Shown: piece by piece, positions 6,926-16,101 of the stretch
Numbering within the stretch: the first letter of the stretch is position 1
Layout of the letters: every line of letters starts with the position of its first letter
Source of the DNA: Sulfurimonas sp. hsl 1-7
GTDB lineage: Bacteria; Campylobacterota; Campylobacteria; Campylobacterales; Sulfurimonadaceae
Reading direction: 5' to 3'
NCBI RefSeq assembly: GCF_030577135.1
Contig: NZ_JAUIRR010000003.1
Coordinates: 310,888-374,887 of the forward strand
DNA length: 64,000 nucleotides
Notes under the pieces: model-generated
What the model was told of the DNA's origin: nothing
Databases searched by the model: none
What the model saw: the letters and a program-made list of their open reading frames with translations, nothing else
Program-made: the position numbers and the translations under genes

Positions 6926-7999
6926 CTAATCACCGTCTGCTTCAATAATATCTTGTGTAAAATTGAATGCATTGATAAGTGCCGTATAGTTGTTTTGCAA
7001 TGCATTCAGATCAACATAAAGAGCATATATTTGCTCATCTGTCAAACTATTACTCAAAGATGTTTCTATATTTGCACATATAGTGCGGAGTTCTACAAGC
7101 TTACTCTCAATTGCCTCAATTTCACTCGTTGCACCCCCTATAATTGCAAGCTCTTTAAATCCCGATTCTAAAAGATTTTGATGTGCTGCTAAAATAGAGT
7201 CAATTGCCTCTAGAGAGTATCTGCTGTTATAGTACTCGAGCCTTGCTGCATCGGGGTCATCTTTATACTTTAGAGTAAAACCGGCACCCTCGCCCACACG
7301 CCACTCTTTTGTTTTGTATGCCGAATCTACAAGCTGATTAATAACTATGCTGATAGCGGTATCGCTATCTTCTAAAAATGCACTGTTTTGCTCATAAAAC
7401 TCATTGATAGTTTGCAGATTGTTTGCAATGTTTTGTGCCATGATGATAGCCGCTTGTGTGCGTCTTTCATCGAAACTTGCCAAGAGCGTAGTTTGTTCTT
7501 CATTAACGCCAAAAAGTATATACTCTAACGCAGTTATACTTCTATATGAGTTTTTCACAGCAAGTGCATCGGCAATAGGATCACTGCCTGATAAGATCAG
7601 ATCAAGTTCAGCCACAAGTTCACTGTTTGTTATAGAGTGAAAATACTCCAAATAACGGGGAGGGTCTTGCATAATGTTTTCATACTCATCCGCTACATAA
7701 AGTGCTTCAACTTTTTTATAACTACTTACAAGTTCAAGAAACTTCTCTTGGGAATTTTGCAAATCTGCTGCAGAGTTATTCACATCTTCAAGTAATACTG
7801 CAAGCTCTTGTGCTTGCGTATATGTCTGGTTTGCATCTTGTTGTAAAAGTGCATATATAGAACTCAGTGAGCTCTCTATATCCGAAGTGAACTCTCCGCT
7901 CTTTAGCCCGTTTTCACCATCATACCCATTATCGCCGTTACATCCGATGAAAAACAGCATCAATGTGAGTGCACTTATTATTTTCAATCGTAACTTCAT
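6926..7999 (-). CDS. Imelysin-like lipoprotein, second copy, GxHxxE altered
   Basis: The 357-residue lipoprotein (FFIGC lipobox, then an Asn/Asp/Gly-rich tether) has the all-helical imelysin/insulin-cleaving-peptidase fold signature. The usual GxHxxE motif reads ITALEYILFG, so the Glu is kept but the Gly and His are lost. Two such proteins flank a DUF1111 di-heme protein in this operon. Imelysin proteins (IrpA, ICMP) are periplasmic or outer-membrane proteins linked to iron uptake. Its ATG overlaps the last base of the DUF1111 stop codon. Confidence 0.82.
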   Translation of the reverse strand: MKLRLKIISALTLMLFFIGCNGDNGYDGENGLKSGEFTSDIESSLSSIYALLQQDANQTYTQAQELAVLLEDVNNSAADLQNSQEKFLELVSSYKKVEALYVADEYENIMQDPPRYLEYFHSITNSELVAELDLILSGSDPIADALAVKNSYRSITALEYILFGVNEEQTTLLASFDERRTQAAIIMAQNIANNLQTINEFYEQNSAFLEDSDTAISIVINQLVDSAYKTKEWRVGEGAGFTLKYKDDPDAARLEYYNSRYSLEAIDSILAAHQNLLESGFKELAIIGGATSEIEAIESKLVELRTICANIETSLSNSLTDEQIYALYVDLNALQNNYTALINAFNFTQDIIEADGD

Positions 8000-9357
8000 T
8001 ATATTCCTTTTAAAAACTCTAAAAGAGTCTCTCTTTGTTTTTTATCTAGCTGTCTAAAAGCCTCTTTCTGAGCCTGTGCCTCGCCTCCATGCCATAAAAT
8101 AGCCTCAGAGATACTTTTTGCACGTCCGTCGTGTAAAAGATTCAATTCACCTGAGACCTTTTCATATAAACCTATCCCCCAAAGCGGCGGTGTACGGAAC
8201 TCGTTTGCCTCGGCTTTAAAAATAGTGTGCCCGTCACCAAGTCTTTCACCCATATCATGGAGTAAAAAATCGCTGTAAGGGTAAATCTCAACCCCTTTTC
8301 GTGTCGTAAAACTATCTACATGACACTTCACACATCCAAGCTCATTAAAGAGCTGTTCTCCCTTCTCAAAACCGCCGGTTTTTCTCTGAGCGGGAATTTT
8401 AAGTGTTTTGAGATAGTAAGTGATCGCATCGAGCCTTTCCATCGGAAGGTCAAACCCTCCACGCCCTTTTGGAGCTTTTAAACACTCCTCTTGTTTATCC
8501 GTGCAGTTATCACTTGGATAGAGTGGGTTTGAGAGCCCCATATCGTTATGAGCTGCATTTGCACTCTGGTGTTTTACGGTAGCCGAGGCTGCTTTCCATG
8601 TAAAGCGTCCAAGTGCAGTTGTATTTGTCTCAGGGTTATATACCCAGTTAGCCTTGCCGGAGATCCCGTCTTTATCTTTATCATCAATATCTTCGTTTTT
8701 TAGGATCTCTTCGGCTGCAATATCTTCAATAGCACCGAGTCCAATAAGAGCAAGGGCAATATGCGGTGCAACATTGGCATCCTGCTGCATGGCACCGTAT
8801 TGCAAGTTTTTTAGCTCATAATGAGGCTCATGGAGTGTATAGGTCTCACCGTCTTTAAAGGCACCTTTTCTCTCTACATAAGAGAGTGCTGCACTTCCCT
8901 CATACTTTACATCACTCACCCCATTAAAACTGAGCTGTCCTCCATAAGTAGGTTCTGGGATAAAACCGTTTCTCAACATCAAGTCATTATTAAGCTTTTT
9001 TTCTGATGGAATCGAGAGACGCATCACTAACGATCTGTGAATATTTCCATCTTTATCAAGAGCTATCCCTGCACCGTTATGCGGATGGCAATGTATACAA
9101 GTGTTTGCAGAAAATAGAGGTCCTAAACCGTCACGAGCCGTAGTTGCCGAGGGTGCTTCCACCCACGGGATTTTAAAGAAACTTTTTCCAAGAATACGGT
9201 AATCCTCATCCTCACGGGAGAGTTTTACCGCTTGAGTAAAAACATGATTGCTTTTATCTTGTGTATAGATTGCAGTTGTATCTTTTGTTGTAGTATCGCT
9301 GCTACAAGCTGCAAATAAAAATCCAGTTAATATTAAGGTAGTTGTCACTCTCGGCAT
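7999..9357 (-). CDS. Di-heme DUF1111 (thiol oxidoreductase-like) lipoprotein
   Basis: The 452-residue lipoprotein (lipobox FAAC, Cys18) has two heme c motifs: CIHCH (87-91) and CVKCH (near residue 345). Between and around them are the DUF1111/COG3488 blocks DGLGPLFSANTC, GRFTWKAASATVKHQSA and a C-terminal LLHDGRAKSISEAILWHGGEA. The family is regularly found between imelysin genes and is proposed to do iron redox chemistry in the periplasm. It ends where the second imelysin begins and starts 12 bp after the first, so all three are surely cotranscribed. Confidence 0.9.
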   Translation of the reverse strand: MPRVTTTLILTGFLFAACSSDTTTKDTTAIYTQDKSNHVFTQAVKLSREDEDYRILGKSFFKIPWVEAPSATTARDGLGPLFSANTCIHCHPHNGAGIALDKDGNIHRSLVMRLSIPSEKKLNNDLMLRNGFIPEPTYGGQLSFNGVSDVKYEGSAALSYVERKGAFKDGETYTLHEPHYELKNLQYGAMQQDANVAPHIALALIGLGAIEDIAAEEILKNEDIDDKDKDGISGKANWVYNPETNTTALGRFTWKAASATVKHQSANAAHNDMGLSNPLYPSDNCTDKQEECLKAPKGRGGFDLPMERLDAITYYLKTLKIPAQRKTGGFEKGEQLFNELGCVKCHVDSFTTRKGVEIYPYSDFLLHDMGERLGDGHTIFKAEANEFRTPPLWGIGLYEKVSGELNLLHDGRAKSISEAILWHGGEAQAQKEAFRQLDKKQRETLLEFLKGI

Positions 9358-9369
9358 AACTATTATTCT

Positions 9370-10749
9370 TTACTTAGCTACGTCTGTTTCTTGGGAATCA
9401 GTTACGTCATCTTCACTAAGTGTGATTCCAAATGTAGCAGCAACATCTACCATCATGTCACCAAGATCACGCATATCATAGTGTGCATACTTCACATTTT
9501 GCTGGTTAACATTCCCATTTTTGATCTGATAATCAAAGTGGTAATCACTTTGTGCAACACTATCAATAGTTGCTACTCTTGTGTCTATGCTCGTAATCAA
9601 CTGATCAATAGTTGATTTGTCTGCGTCACTTAGTTTTGAATAGAAGCTTGTCCCTTTAGAACTCTCTTTATATACTCCTTTTAAAACATTTACAAAACCT
9701 TGATAGTTTGTTGCAATATCTCTGTGTGTATTATCTGAAAAACATGAGTGTTCATCCTCTTCACTTGGTGTATATACCGCTACTGCCATACGCTCATTTG
9801 CCAGTTCAGACTTTATAAATACACCCATCCCTGCAAAAATATCTCTAAGTGCATCATCAGCAGCTATATTTTTGGCTGTATCATCACCGGTTAACTCACC
9901 TAAAAGTGCCCCGCGGTAACATCCAACACCTGTTGTACAATTTGTCTCAGAGCTCACCCATGCTTGAAGAGTGTTGTTAAGATCCTCAACTAAAAGATCA
10001 GATGCCGCATCAAGATAATCTAAACGGCGCTCTGCATTTACAGCTGATGTAAAGTCAGTTAATGGACGTTCACCTGCTACTAATGCACCGTTTGTGACTG
10101 TGTCATTTACAAATGAGTCATAGTCTTGATCTTGTCCCCAAAGTAAAAACTCAATCGCATGGTATCCCGTTGCAACATTTGCATCCCCACCGTTTTCATT
10201 TAACGCAGCTAGTACCTCTTTTGTAATATTTGTTACATCAACAGAGCTTGCTTCACTTCCACTTGGTGTAAACACTCCTGCCGTATCTATAATATTTCCG
10301 CTTGTTATATTCCCTTCAGCATCAGTTGTATAATCGATCATATTCTCATCTAAAGGCCATGCATTCATCTGTCCTTCAGGTGCACCGTATAAACTTAATA
10401 CCCAACCGTCTTCTGCATCAACAGGACCGTTTGAGAGACGAAATATTTCTGTTGTTCCGTATGATTCACGAGCACTTAGCCATGCTTGTTTTGTGGCATT
10501 AAAATCAGCTTCTGATTTTGAAACTTTAAAATTATCGATCGCTGTTTGTAATGCGATCGCATCATTTAAAGCATCCGTATAGTTTGCAAGAGCAATATCT
10601 GCATATGTTGTAAGTACCTCTTTTTTCTCTACCGCACTGATAGCCGATGCAGATGTATCTGAAGTTGTAGAGCCTCCACCACCACATCCAACAAAAGATA
10701 AAGCACTAACAAGAGCTAAACTTCCTACAATTTTTTTCTCCAATTTCAT
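9370..10749 (-). CDS. Imelysin-family iron-regulated lipoprotein, first gene of the operon
   Basis: The 459-residue lipoprotein (lipobox FVGC followed by Gly and Ser/Thr) carries the canonical imelysin GxHxxE motif in TGYHAIEFLLWGQD (near residue 200). The C-terminal half has the second helical repeat with an acidic tail. Family members such as IrpA and ICMP are surface or periplasmic proteins needed for growth under iron limitation. The gene heads a seven-gene minus-strand operon and lies directly downstream of two Fur-like sites. Peptidase activity has been claimed for the family but cannot be judged here. Confidence 0.88.
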   Translation of the reverse strand: MKLEKKIVGSLALVSALSFVGCGGGGSTTSDTSASAISAVEKKEVLTTYADIALANYTDALNDAIALQTAIDNFKVSKSEADFNATKQAWLSARESYGTTEIFRLSNGPVDAEDGWVLSLYGAPEGQMNAWPLDENMIDYTTDAEGNITSGNIIDTAGVFTPSGSEASSVDVTNITKEVLAALNENGGDANVATGYHAIEFLLWGQDQDYDSFVNDTVTNGALVAGERPLTDFTSAVNAERRLDYLDAASDLLVEDLNNTLQAWVSSETNCTTGVGCYRGALLGELTGDDTAKNIAADDALRDIFAGMGVFIKSELANERMAVAVYTPSEEDEHSCFSDNTHRDIATNYQGFVNVLKGVYKESSKGTSFYSKLSDADKSTIDQLITSIDTRVATIDSVAQSDYHFDYQIKNGNVNQQNVKYAHYDMRDLGDMMVDVAATFGITLSEDDVTDSQETDVAK

Positions 10750-10765
10750 CTTATTTCCTTGATAT

Positions 10766-10832
10766 TGATATTGATTATCGAAATAGTACCAAAACTAAAC
10801 TTGCGCAATCTTTATATTGATAATCGTTATTA
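10766..10832 (-). promoter_or_regulatory. Fur-type promoter of the imelysin operon
   Basis: Two sites resemble the Fur 7-1-7 box with two mismatches each: TGATATTGATTATCG (10766-10780) and TGATAATCGTTATTA (10818-10832). A minus-strand -10-like TACTAT lies at 10783-10788, which would put the transcription start inside the first site. The layout mirrors the two Fur-type promoters around the EAL gene. Confidence 0.6.
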
Positions 10833-10966
10833 ATATAAAGTTAAGTATTGATGAAAAATTTTATATATGTTTGGATAAAAGAGTAAAGTTAACTTGATGA
10901 AAATGATTGTATTTGGATTATAATTAATGTAGAATTTTTAGATCTTGTTACTCTGACTATGCACTA

Positions 10967-11890
10967 TTATTGTTCAATGATCGTTGCATATTCTTCAAAG
11001 TTTTTACTTATGATGAGCTTTTTATCTGTTGTAATTAAGATATACCCTAAAGGTTTTTCATCTAAAAACTGTTTTGCAAGGGTATAAGGCATAACTGATA
11101 CTGCCGTTGCATAAGCATCAAGATCACTACTGCTAAGCTCAGAGATCAACGTAATAGAGGCAAAAGTTTTTTCACTTTGACGAAGATATGGACTTATTAG
11201 ATGGTTGTTTTTTTGTGAAGCAACATAGCGGCGATAGTTTCCACTTGTAGTAATCCCGCTAACAGATTTTTTGGTTTCTATATCAAAAAGTTTTCCTTCG
11301 CTAAAAGGATCCTGTACACCAACTTTACAAATCCCTATACAGCGAATATCTCCGCTTGCAGCCACTATCGCTTTTTTCACACCTTTTTTTATAAAAAACT
11401 CCGTTACTTTTTGAACACCGAACCCTTTTCCCATACCACCTAAATCGACCTTTATCCCTTTACTTATCTGTGCAGTTTCCTGATTATATTTTAAACCTGA
11501 AAATCCCACTTTTGCAGCTTGTAATAATAGAGGATGTGGGATAAACTCTTTGTTTTCCCCAAAGCGGTAAAGATCCTTTGTGATCGAACCTATAGTGATA
11601 TCAAAATAACCGTATGTTGTTTCATAGTAATCTTGTGAAAGCTTTAATGCCTCATAAGTTAAGGGGTGAATTTGTACAAAGTGCCAATAATTGAGTTTAT
11701 AGATGTCACCTTCAGCTTTATAAGAGGAGAGTGCATAATCAACTTCACGGATAATGGCAAAACCATCATCGATCAACTCTTGGTGATCATCTACAGTGAT
11801 ACTTACAAGTGTACCCATATGGACCTGCGTACGGGTTTGTGCAGATAAAGCGATACACAAGAGAAGAAAAATCAGACCAATTCGTTTCAA
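10967..11890 (-). CDS. apbE: FAD:protein FMN transferase (ApbE)
   Basis: The 307-residue protein has a signal peptide and the ApbE layout: MGTLVSITV near the N-terminus, VDLGGMGKGFGVQKV (residues about 150-165), AAS GDIRCIG, and the late SSSDLDAYATAVSVM segment with acidic metal ligands. ApbE proteins are periplasmic and attach FMN covalently to Thr of NqrB/NqrC/RnfG-like electron-transfer proteins. The gene follows the diguanylate cyclase gene by 2 bp, so the two share a transcript. The target protein is not in this window. Confidence 0.92.
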   Translation of the reverse strand: MKRIGLIFLLLCIALSAQTRTQVHMGTLVSITVDDHQELIDDGFAIIREVDYALSSYKAEGDIYKLNYWHFVQIHPLTYEALKLSQDYYETTYGYFDITIGSITKDLYRFGENKEFIPHPLLLQAAKVGFSGLKYNQETAQISKGIKVDLGGMGKGFGVQKVTEFFIKKGVKKAIVAASGDIRCIGICKVGVQDPFSEGKLFDIETKKSVSGITTSGNYRRYVASQKNNHLISPYLRQSEKTFASITLISELSSSDLDAYATAVSVMPYTLAKQFLDEKPLGYILITTDKKLIISKNFEEYATIIEQ

Positions 11891-11892
11891 TT

Positions 11893-12765
11893 TTAAAGTT
11901 TCACCACTTTATTGCGTGTCTCTTTTGCTTTATACAGAGCTTTATCAGCCCTTTTAAAACAACTTCTCTCTTTATCATCATCAGTGATCTCTGCAACCCC
12001 TAAACTGATGGTGATTTTCGGTAGATACGGATCTTCAAAGTTCTCAACAAGAAGGCGCAACTCTTCAGCTTTACGATATGCTGCATCGATATCTGCTTTT
12101 GGAAGAAGAATAATAAACTCCTCCCCACCCCATCTTGCAAATATATCACTGCTTCTAATATGTTTATTTATAAGCTTTGTAAATTCTATTAAGACTTTAT
12201 CGCCCATATCGTGGCCATATTTATCGTTAACCTGTTTAAAGTGATCAATATCCAGCATAATGAGAGAAAGCTTATCTCCGTTACGCTGCTTATCGCTGTA
12301 AGCCTGTGTAAGCATTGTATTAAATATCTGTCTATTATAGATATCTGTCAAGGGATCTTTATATGCAAGTTTTTCCAGAATCTTTCTTTCACTCTCGAGT
12401 GAAGTGATATCCGTAAAGATAACAACATACATTTTTTCATACTCTTCAAGTTTACCTACGGAAACCTCAAAAGCTTTTCCCTCCCCTTGACTGCTAACCA
12501 TAGATACTTTTACACCATTTTTTTTCTTGTAGATATAATCTACCCACAGTTCACCCTCTTTAAGATCTTTGAGTGAAAAAAAGTCCTCGTATTCTATAAA
12601 AAGATGGCAGACACATTTACAAAGTGTTTGAAGCTCCTCTAGCGATTCAAGCCCTAAAAACTCCAAAAAACTCTTGTTTGAAAGTAGAATTTTTTCACCG
12701 TTAGTAACTATTAGAGGATTTGGAATAATATCAATAGTGGTTAGAAAAGTAGAATTGTTTATCAT
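11893..12765 (-). CDS. PAS-GGDEF diguanylate cyclase
   Basis: The 290-residue protein has an N-terminal PAS-like sensor (residues about 8-125, IPNPLIVTNGEKILLSNKSF) and a C-terminal GGDEF domain (about 130-290). The active site reads GGEEF, preceded by the LTDIYNRQIF and DIDHFKQVND motifs, so c-di-GMP synthesis from GTP is expected. No RxxD inhibitory site is obvious. It has no membrane segments and is therefore cytoplasmic. It opposes the phosphodiesterase at 2013 functionally but is not under an obvious Fur site. Confidence 0.9.
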   Translation of the reverse strand: MINNSTFLTTIDIIPNPLIVTNGEKILLSNKSFLEFLGLESLEELQTLCKCVCHLFIEYEDFFSLKDLKEGELWVDYIYKKKNGVKVSMVSSQGEGKAFEVSVGKLEEYEKMYVVIFTDITSLESERKILEKLAYKDPLTDIYNRQIFNTMLTQAYSDKQRNGDKLSLIMLDIDHFKQVNDKYGHDMGDKVLIEFTKLINKHIRSSDIFARWGGEEFIILLPKADIDAAYRKAEELRLLVENFEDPYLPKITISLGVAEITDDDKERSCFKRADKALYKAKETRNKVVKL

Positions 12766-12899
12766 GATAATATTGTCGCATTATTTAACTTAAAATCTAT
12801 ATCTTATACTGTTCATCATTTTAAATAATTTCTTTACTTGTATGGGTATTGAATTATTGTTACGAGGATGAAAAATTTGAAACTAAAAAAAGAGAGAGG

Positions 12900-12933
12900 G
12901 AAAAAGTACTAAACCCGAAGAGTGGGTTTAGTA
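12900..12933 (-). terminator. Rho-independent terminator of rpmI-rplT
   Basis: TACTAAACCC (12907-12916) and GGGTTTAGTA (12924-12933) form a perfect 10-bp stem with a 7-nt loop. On the minus strand it is followed by CTTTTTCCC. It starts 6 bp after the rplT stop codon. Confidence 0.9.
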
Positions 12934-12938
12934 TTTGA

Positions 12939-13295
12939 TTATGCTAGTGCAGCTTTTGAAGCTTCTACTACTTTAGTGAAAGCAGCAGCATCATTCATAG
13001 CCATATCAGCAAGAATTTTACGGTCAAGCTCGATGCCAGATTTGTGTAGTCCGTTCATGAAAGTTGAGTAGTTCATACCGTTTAAACGACATGCAGCATT
13101 GATACGGATGATCCATAATTTACGGAATTCACGTTTCTTTTGCTTACGGTCACGGAACGCATACATCATTGAACGTTCTAATTGTTCCTTAGCTTTTCTA
13201 AAGTGTTTACGACGACCACTATAGAAACCTTTTGCTAATTTTAATATTTTTTTGTGTCTTCTTCTACGAACAACACCAGTTTTTACTCTTGGCAT
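12939..13295 (-). CDS. rplT: 50S ribosomal protein L20
   Basis: The 118-residue basic protein matches L20 throughout: [20 protein letters not shown] at the start, then [31 protein letters not shown] and a C-terminal [12 protein letters not shown]-like helix. L20 is essential for early 50S assembly and binds 23S rRNA. In several bacteria it represses its own operon by binding a leader RNA. Here it follows rpmI by 108 bp of structured spacer and ends at a strong terminator. Confidence 0.97.
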   Translation of the reverse strand: MPRVKTGVVRRRRHKKILKLAKGFYSGRRKHFRKAKEQLERSMMYAFRDRKQKKREFRKLWIIRINAACRLNGMNYSTFMNGLHKSGIELDRKILADMAMNDAAAFTKVVEASKAALA

Positions 13296-13344
13296 ATTAT
13301 TTCCTTATATTTCTTTACCCAGCTGCTTATGAACAGTCAAGGTG

Positions 13345-13380
13345 CCACTACTTTGGTGGACTTGCCCAACTCTGCGTTGG
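13345..13380 (-). promoter_or_regulatory. Two small hairpins in the rpmI-rplT spacer
   Basis: CCAC (13345-13348) pairs with GTGG (13356-13359), and CCAAC (13366-13370) pairs with GTTGG (13376-13380). Both lie in the 108-bp spacer between rpmI and rplT, which is unusually long and GC-richer than its surroundings. They may be an RNA element for L20 feedback or processing; no known family was recognised. Confidence 0.35.
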
Positions 13381-13403
13381 AGATATGTTAAATCAACTAA
13401 AAA

Positions 13404-13595
13404 TTAGTTAATCATAGCCTTAATGTTTTTTTCGTCAACTTTAGCAACTACTTTAGGAGTATTTTGCTCACGACGAGTTTGTGCATCTTGTTTTGTTAAG
13501 ATGTGGCTTCTAAACGCAGTACCACGTTTAACTGTACCATTTTTCTTAACTTTAAAGCGCTTAACAGCACCTTTTACCGATTTCATTTTTGGCAT
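13404..13595 (-). CDS. rpmI: 50S ribosomal protein L35
   Basis: The 63-residue basic protein has the L35 signature: [35 protein letters not shown] and a short C-terminal tail. It is a structural protein of the large subunit. AAGGAG lies upstream of the ATG at 13595. infC, which often precedes rpmI in other bacteria, is not here; a divergent small gene begins 84 bp upstream instead. Confidence 0.96.
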   Translation of the reverse strand: MPKMKSVKGAVKRFKVKKNGTVKRGTAFRSHILTKQDAQTRREQNTPKVVAKVDEKNIKAMIN

Positions 13596-13679
13596 CGATG
13601 GCTCCTTTGTAAAATTTCCGCGATATTTCGGAACGCGAATTATACCAGATTTTTTCTAAATTTTTGTTATACTTTGTAT

Positions 13680-13907
13680 ATGAATTCAATTAACCATATA
13701 AAAAACGCGCTCAAAGAGCTCGATGAAGAAGTAGAGAAAATACTGCTGGATTGGGATATACCCCTTAATGAAAAAGACAATCTCATGCTGCCTATTTTAC
13801 AACAAAAAAAAGTTTTAACGCAGACATTGGAAGACTTGGAATATCTACGCGACAATCCGCCTACACCAAATCAACCGTGTGGAATTTCAAAATATAGAGA
13901 AGAGTAG
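13680..13907 (+). CDS. Small conserved-looking hypothetical protein
   Basis: The protein has 75 residues, no signal peptide, and a helical acidic N-terminal half (KNALKELDEEVEKILLDWDI). It ends in a Pro-rich tail with NQPCGISKYREE. The ATG at 13680 is preferred because the longer in-frame ORF from 13503 runs antisense through rpmI. It is divergent from rpmI and converges on the chemoreceptor gene 7 bp away. I do not recognise the family; coding potential looks real. Confidence 0.55.
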   Translation: MNSINHIKNALKELDEEVEKILLDWDIPLNEKDNLMLPILQQKKVLTQTLEDLEYLRDNPPTPNQPCGISKYREE

Positions 13908-13914
13908 TAATTAC

Positions 13915-15204
13915 CTACTCATATCTCTCATCAACCATCTTATCAAGTGAGTCAAATAGTTTATTACTTGCTTCTTCCATCTGAGCAAAGTTTTCTATCA
14001 CTTTATCTTTATTTTTCATCACTGAATGATTTTTTACATACTCGACATTTTTAAGAATATGCTTATGGATGCTAATATGCGGTTCTTCAAGTTTTGCATA
14101 TGAATTTGTATTTGAATAATCCTCTTTACCACGTCCATAGTACCACTTAGAGAAACTACAGCTATCATGCTTACTTTCAATAATATCATTCATTTTTTCA
14201 TTTATCACTGATGAATATGCGGCATTTTTATAGACTATATGATTGATCTTAATCGTTGTCACACGGTTGGAGCTTTTAATGAAAGCGGATATTTTTGCAT
14301 TGCTGTCAGCATTTTTATTTACATCTTCGATTGTCGTTTTAAGCTCTTGTATCCCCCCGTTTGATTCAACTGCAATACTCTCTATCTCTTTTGAGATCTC
14401 ATGAATTTCGTCTGCTTCTTGCTGCAGTGACTTTGTCGTAACAGAGATCTCTGAAGTTGCACGCTGTGTACGCTCTGCAAGTTTTCTTACCTCGTCGGCA
14501 ACTACCGCAAATCCACGTCCATGCTCACCTGCACGGGCAGCTTCGATTGCGGCGTTGAGTGCAAGCAAGTTTGTCTGGTCGGCAATATCTTTGATCAGGT
14601 CTAAAACGGAAGTGATATCATTTGTTTGCGTTGAAAGAGTTTCAATCGCTTCAGTACTGCTAATGATGAGATTTGTCAGATGTTCAATCTTCACACTCAG
14701 CTCATCAATTAACTTCAAACTCCCTTTGGCTTCATCAGCCATCACTTGAGAAGAATCTGAAACTTTTCGGATATTTTTCAAACTCGTATCCATGGCAACC
14801 TGAATCTTTTGCAAACTTTCCTGCATCCCGCCTCCAAGTTCACTAAAGCGGCTTCCAAGTTCCCCTTTTACCTTTGCATTGTGACCGAGGATTACCCCGT
14901 CAACCCCTTGAGCAACCAGATGAGCGTTTTGTTTGAAAGCACCTTTAAGACCGTGCGGATCTACATTTCGATGTTCTAAACCATCATTAGCAGCATCTAT
15001 CGAAGTCTTTGTCTCCCTCATAAATGCTTCTGTTTGATCAAGCATATTATTAATAGACCATGCAGCTTCTCCAAGAGGATCTGATTTGTCAATACCCGTT
15101 ATCCTACTGTCCAACCTACCGTTTGCCGCATCTTTAACGACACTGAGCAGTTTTTCAAATAGTTTTTTATCTACTTTGATAGTATTGTGATCTGAACCAA
15201 ACAT
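13915..15204 (-). CDS. Soluble methyl-accepting chemotaxis protein with CZB zinc-binding domain
   Basis: The 429-residue protein has no membrane segment. It begins with a HAMP-like region ([20 protein letters not shown]), followed by the signalling hairpin with the invariant [20 protein letters not shown] core (residues about 215-235). At the C-terminus is a chemoreceptor zinc-binding domain: an isolated His, then [14 protein letters not shown], then [10 protein letters not shown] supply the expected His/Cys/His ligands. The ATG overlaps the stop of the upstream PAS gene (TAATG). The pair resembles CetA/CetB or Aer split in two, so it may sense redox or energy state. Confidence 0.92.
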   Translation of the reverse strand: MFGSDHNTIKVDKKLFEKLLSVVKDAANGRLDSRITGIDKSDPLGEAAWSINNMLDQTEAFMRETKTSIDAANDGLEHRNVDPHGLKGAFKQNAHLVAQGVDGVILGHNAKVKGELGSRFSELGGGMQESLQKIQVAMDTSLKNIRKVSDSSQVMADEAKGSLKLIDELSVKIEHLTNLIISSTEAIETLSTQTNDITSVLDLIKDIADQTNLLALNAAIEAARAGEHGRGFAVVADEVRKLAERTQRATSEISVTTKSLQQEADEIHEISKEIESIAVESNGGIQELKTTIEDVNKNADSNAKISAFIKSSNRVTTIKINHIVYKNAAYSSVINEKMNDIIESKHDSCSFSKWYYGRGKEDYSNTNSYAKLEEPHISIHKHILKNVEYVKNHSVMKNKDKVIENFAQMEEASNKLFDSLDKMVDERYE

Positions 15205-15722
15205 TAGAGACTCCCGTTTTGAATAGAATTAATAAACTCATCGTATGAAACACCGCGTTCATCTAAAAAATTTGTCAAGTAAGCAGATGAAGCTTCTATT
15301 CCGCCTCTTTGCTCCTCTTGCAAAAGAGTTTTGTAAAGCTCAATTACAATACCGAGGTTTTTCACATTCGGCTTTCTACGTACCGAGTAGTATCCGATAA
15401 TATTATTGTTTTCATCTACCGATGCAGTCACATTTGCATATACCCAGTAGTAGCTTCCATCGGCTGAAAGGTTTTTTACATATGCAAAAATCTCTTTTTT
15501 ATTCTGCACGCGTTCCCACAATAGCTTAAAGATTAAACGCGGCATATCGGGGTGTCTGATAATGTTATGGGGTTGTCCAAGCAGCTCGGCTTCACTAAGT
15601 TTTGACAACTGTAAAAATATCTCATTACAGTAGGTGATCTGTCCTTTTAGATCAGTTTTAGAGACAATAAAATCATCTTCGTCCATCACAAGTTCATGAT
15701 TTGTAGGAACTACATTTTTCAT
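15204..15722 (-). CDS. Aer/CetB-like PAS-domain sensor protein
   Basis: The 172-residue cytoplasmic protein is one PAS domain with Aer-type signatures: [20 protein letters not shown], then [31 protein letters not shown] and YYSVRRKPN. Aer-type PAS domains bind FAD and report redox state to a chemoreceptor. It is translationally coupled to the adjacent soluble receptor by a one-base overlap, so the two probably form a bipartite energy-taxis sensor like CetB with CetA in Campylobacter jejuni. Confidence 0.88.
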   Translation of the reverse strand: MKNVVPTNHELVMDEDDFIVSKTDLKGQITYCNEIFLQLSKLSEAELLGQPHNIIRHPDMPRLIFKLLWERVQNKKEIFAYVKNLSADGSYYWVYANVTASVDENNNIIGYYSVRRKPNVKNLGIVIELYKTLLQEEQRGGIEASSAYLTNFLDERGVSYDEFINSIQNGSL

Positions 15723-15940
15723 ACATTAAACCCTTATTTTCTCAAAGTTTATTCATTATATTGTAATGTTAGAAATAATAAGAGCATTTTCATAAAGATA
15801 ATGTTTTATTGTTTTAGATTGTTACTTTTGGTATAAGAAAAACAGATAGCACTATATGGTATTTCTAAAGCTGGATTTACTCTGTTTCAAGTTTTGTTGA
15901 TTTTATTACGTAGATTGTATTTTGGAAGTTTTTAATGAAG

Positions 15941-16047
15941 GTGCCCCTCCCCAGATCCCTGCGGCACATGAGAAAGCAAGGTGTGCTGCTGTGTTCCCAC
16001 CCTGACACATTATCTCGCAAACCCATTGCACAGGTCTAAAGAAGAGC
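15941..16047 (-). ncRNA. ffs: Signal recognition particle RNA (4.5S/small SRP RNA)
   Basis: On the minus strand the conserved SRP domain reads GTCAGG-GTG-GGAA-CAC-AGCAGC (16006 to 15985), with the GGAA tetraloop closed by GTG/CAC and the Ffh-binding asymmetric and symmetric loops around it. The arms continue to pair outward (AGACCTGTG with CGCAGGGATCT; 5' GCTCTTC with 3' GAGGGGC). A -10-like TATAAT sits at 16054-16059, just upstream of the inferred 5' end. The length of about 105 nt fits the small bacterial form. Exact ends are inferred from pairing. Confidence 0.9.
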
Positions 16048-16101
16048 GGTGGAATTATAACAAAAAAAGCTTAAACAAAAAAAATTTTTGTATAATAAAC
16101 T

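Noticed and set aside
15723-15940. Gene or regulatory element between the PAS gene and the SRP RNA
   Set aside because: The 218 bp are AT-rich with no ORF, clear hairpin or tRNA-like fold; I see nothing to annotate.
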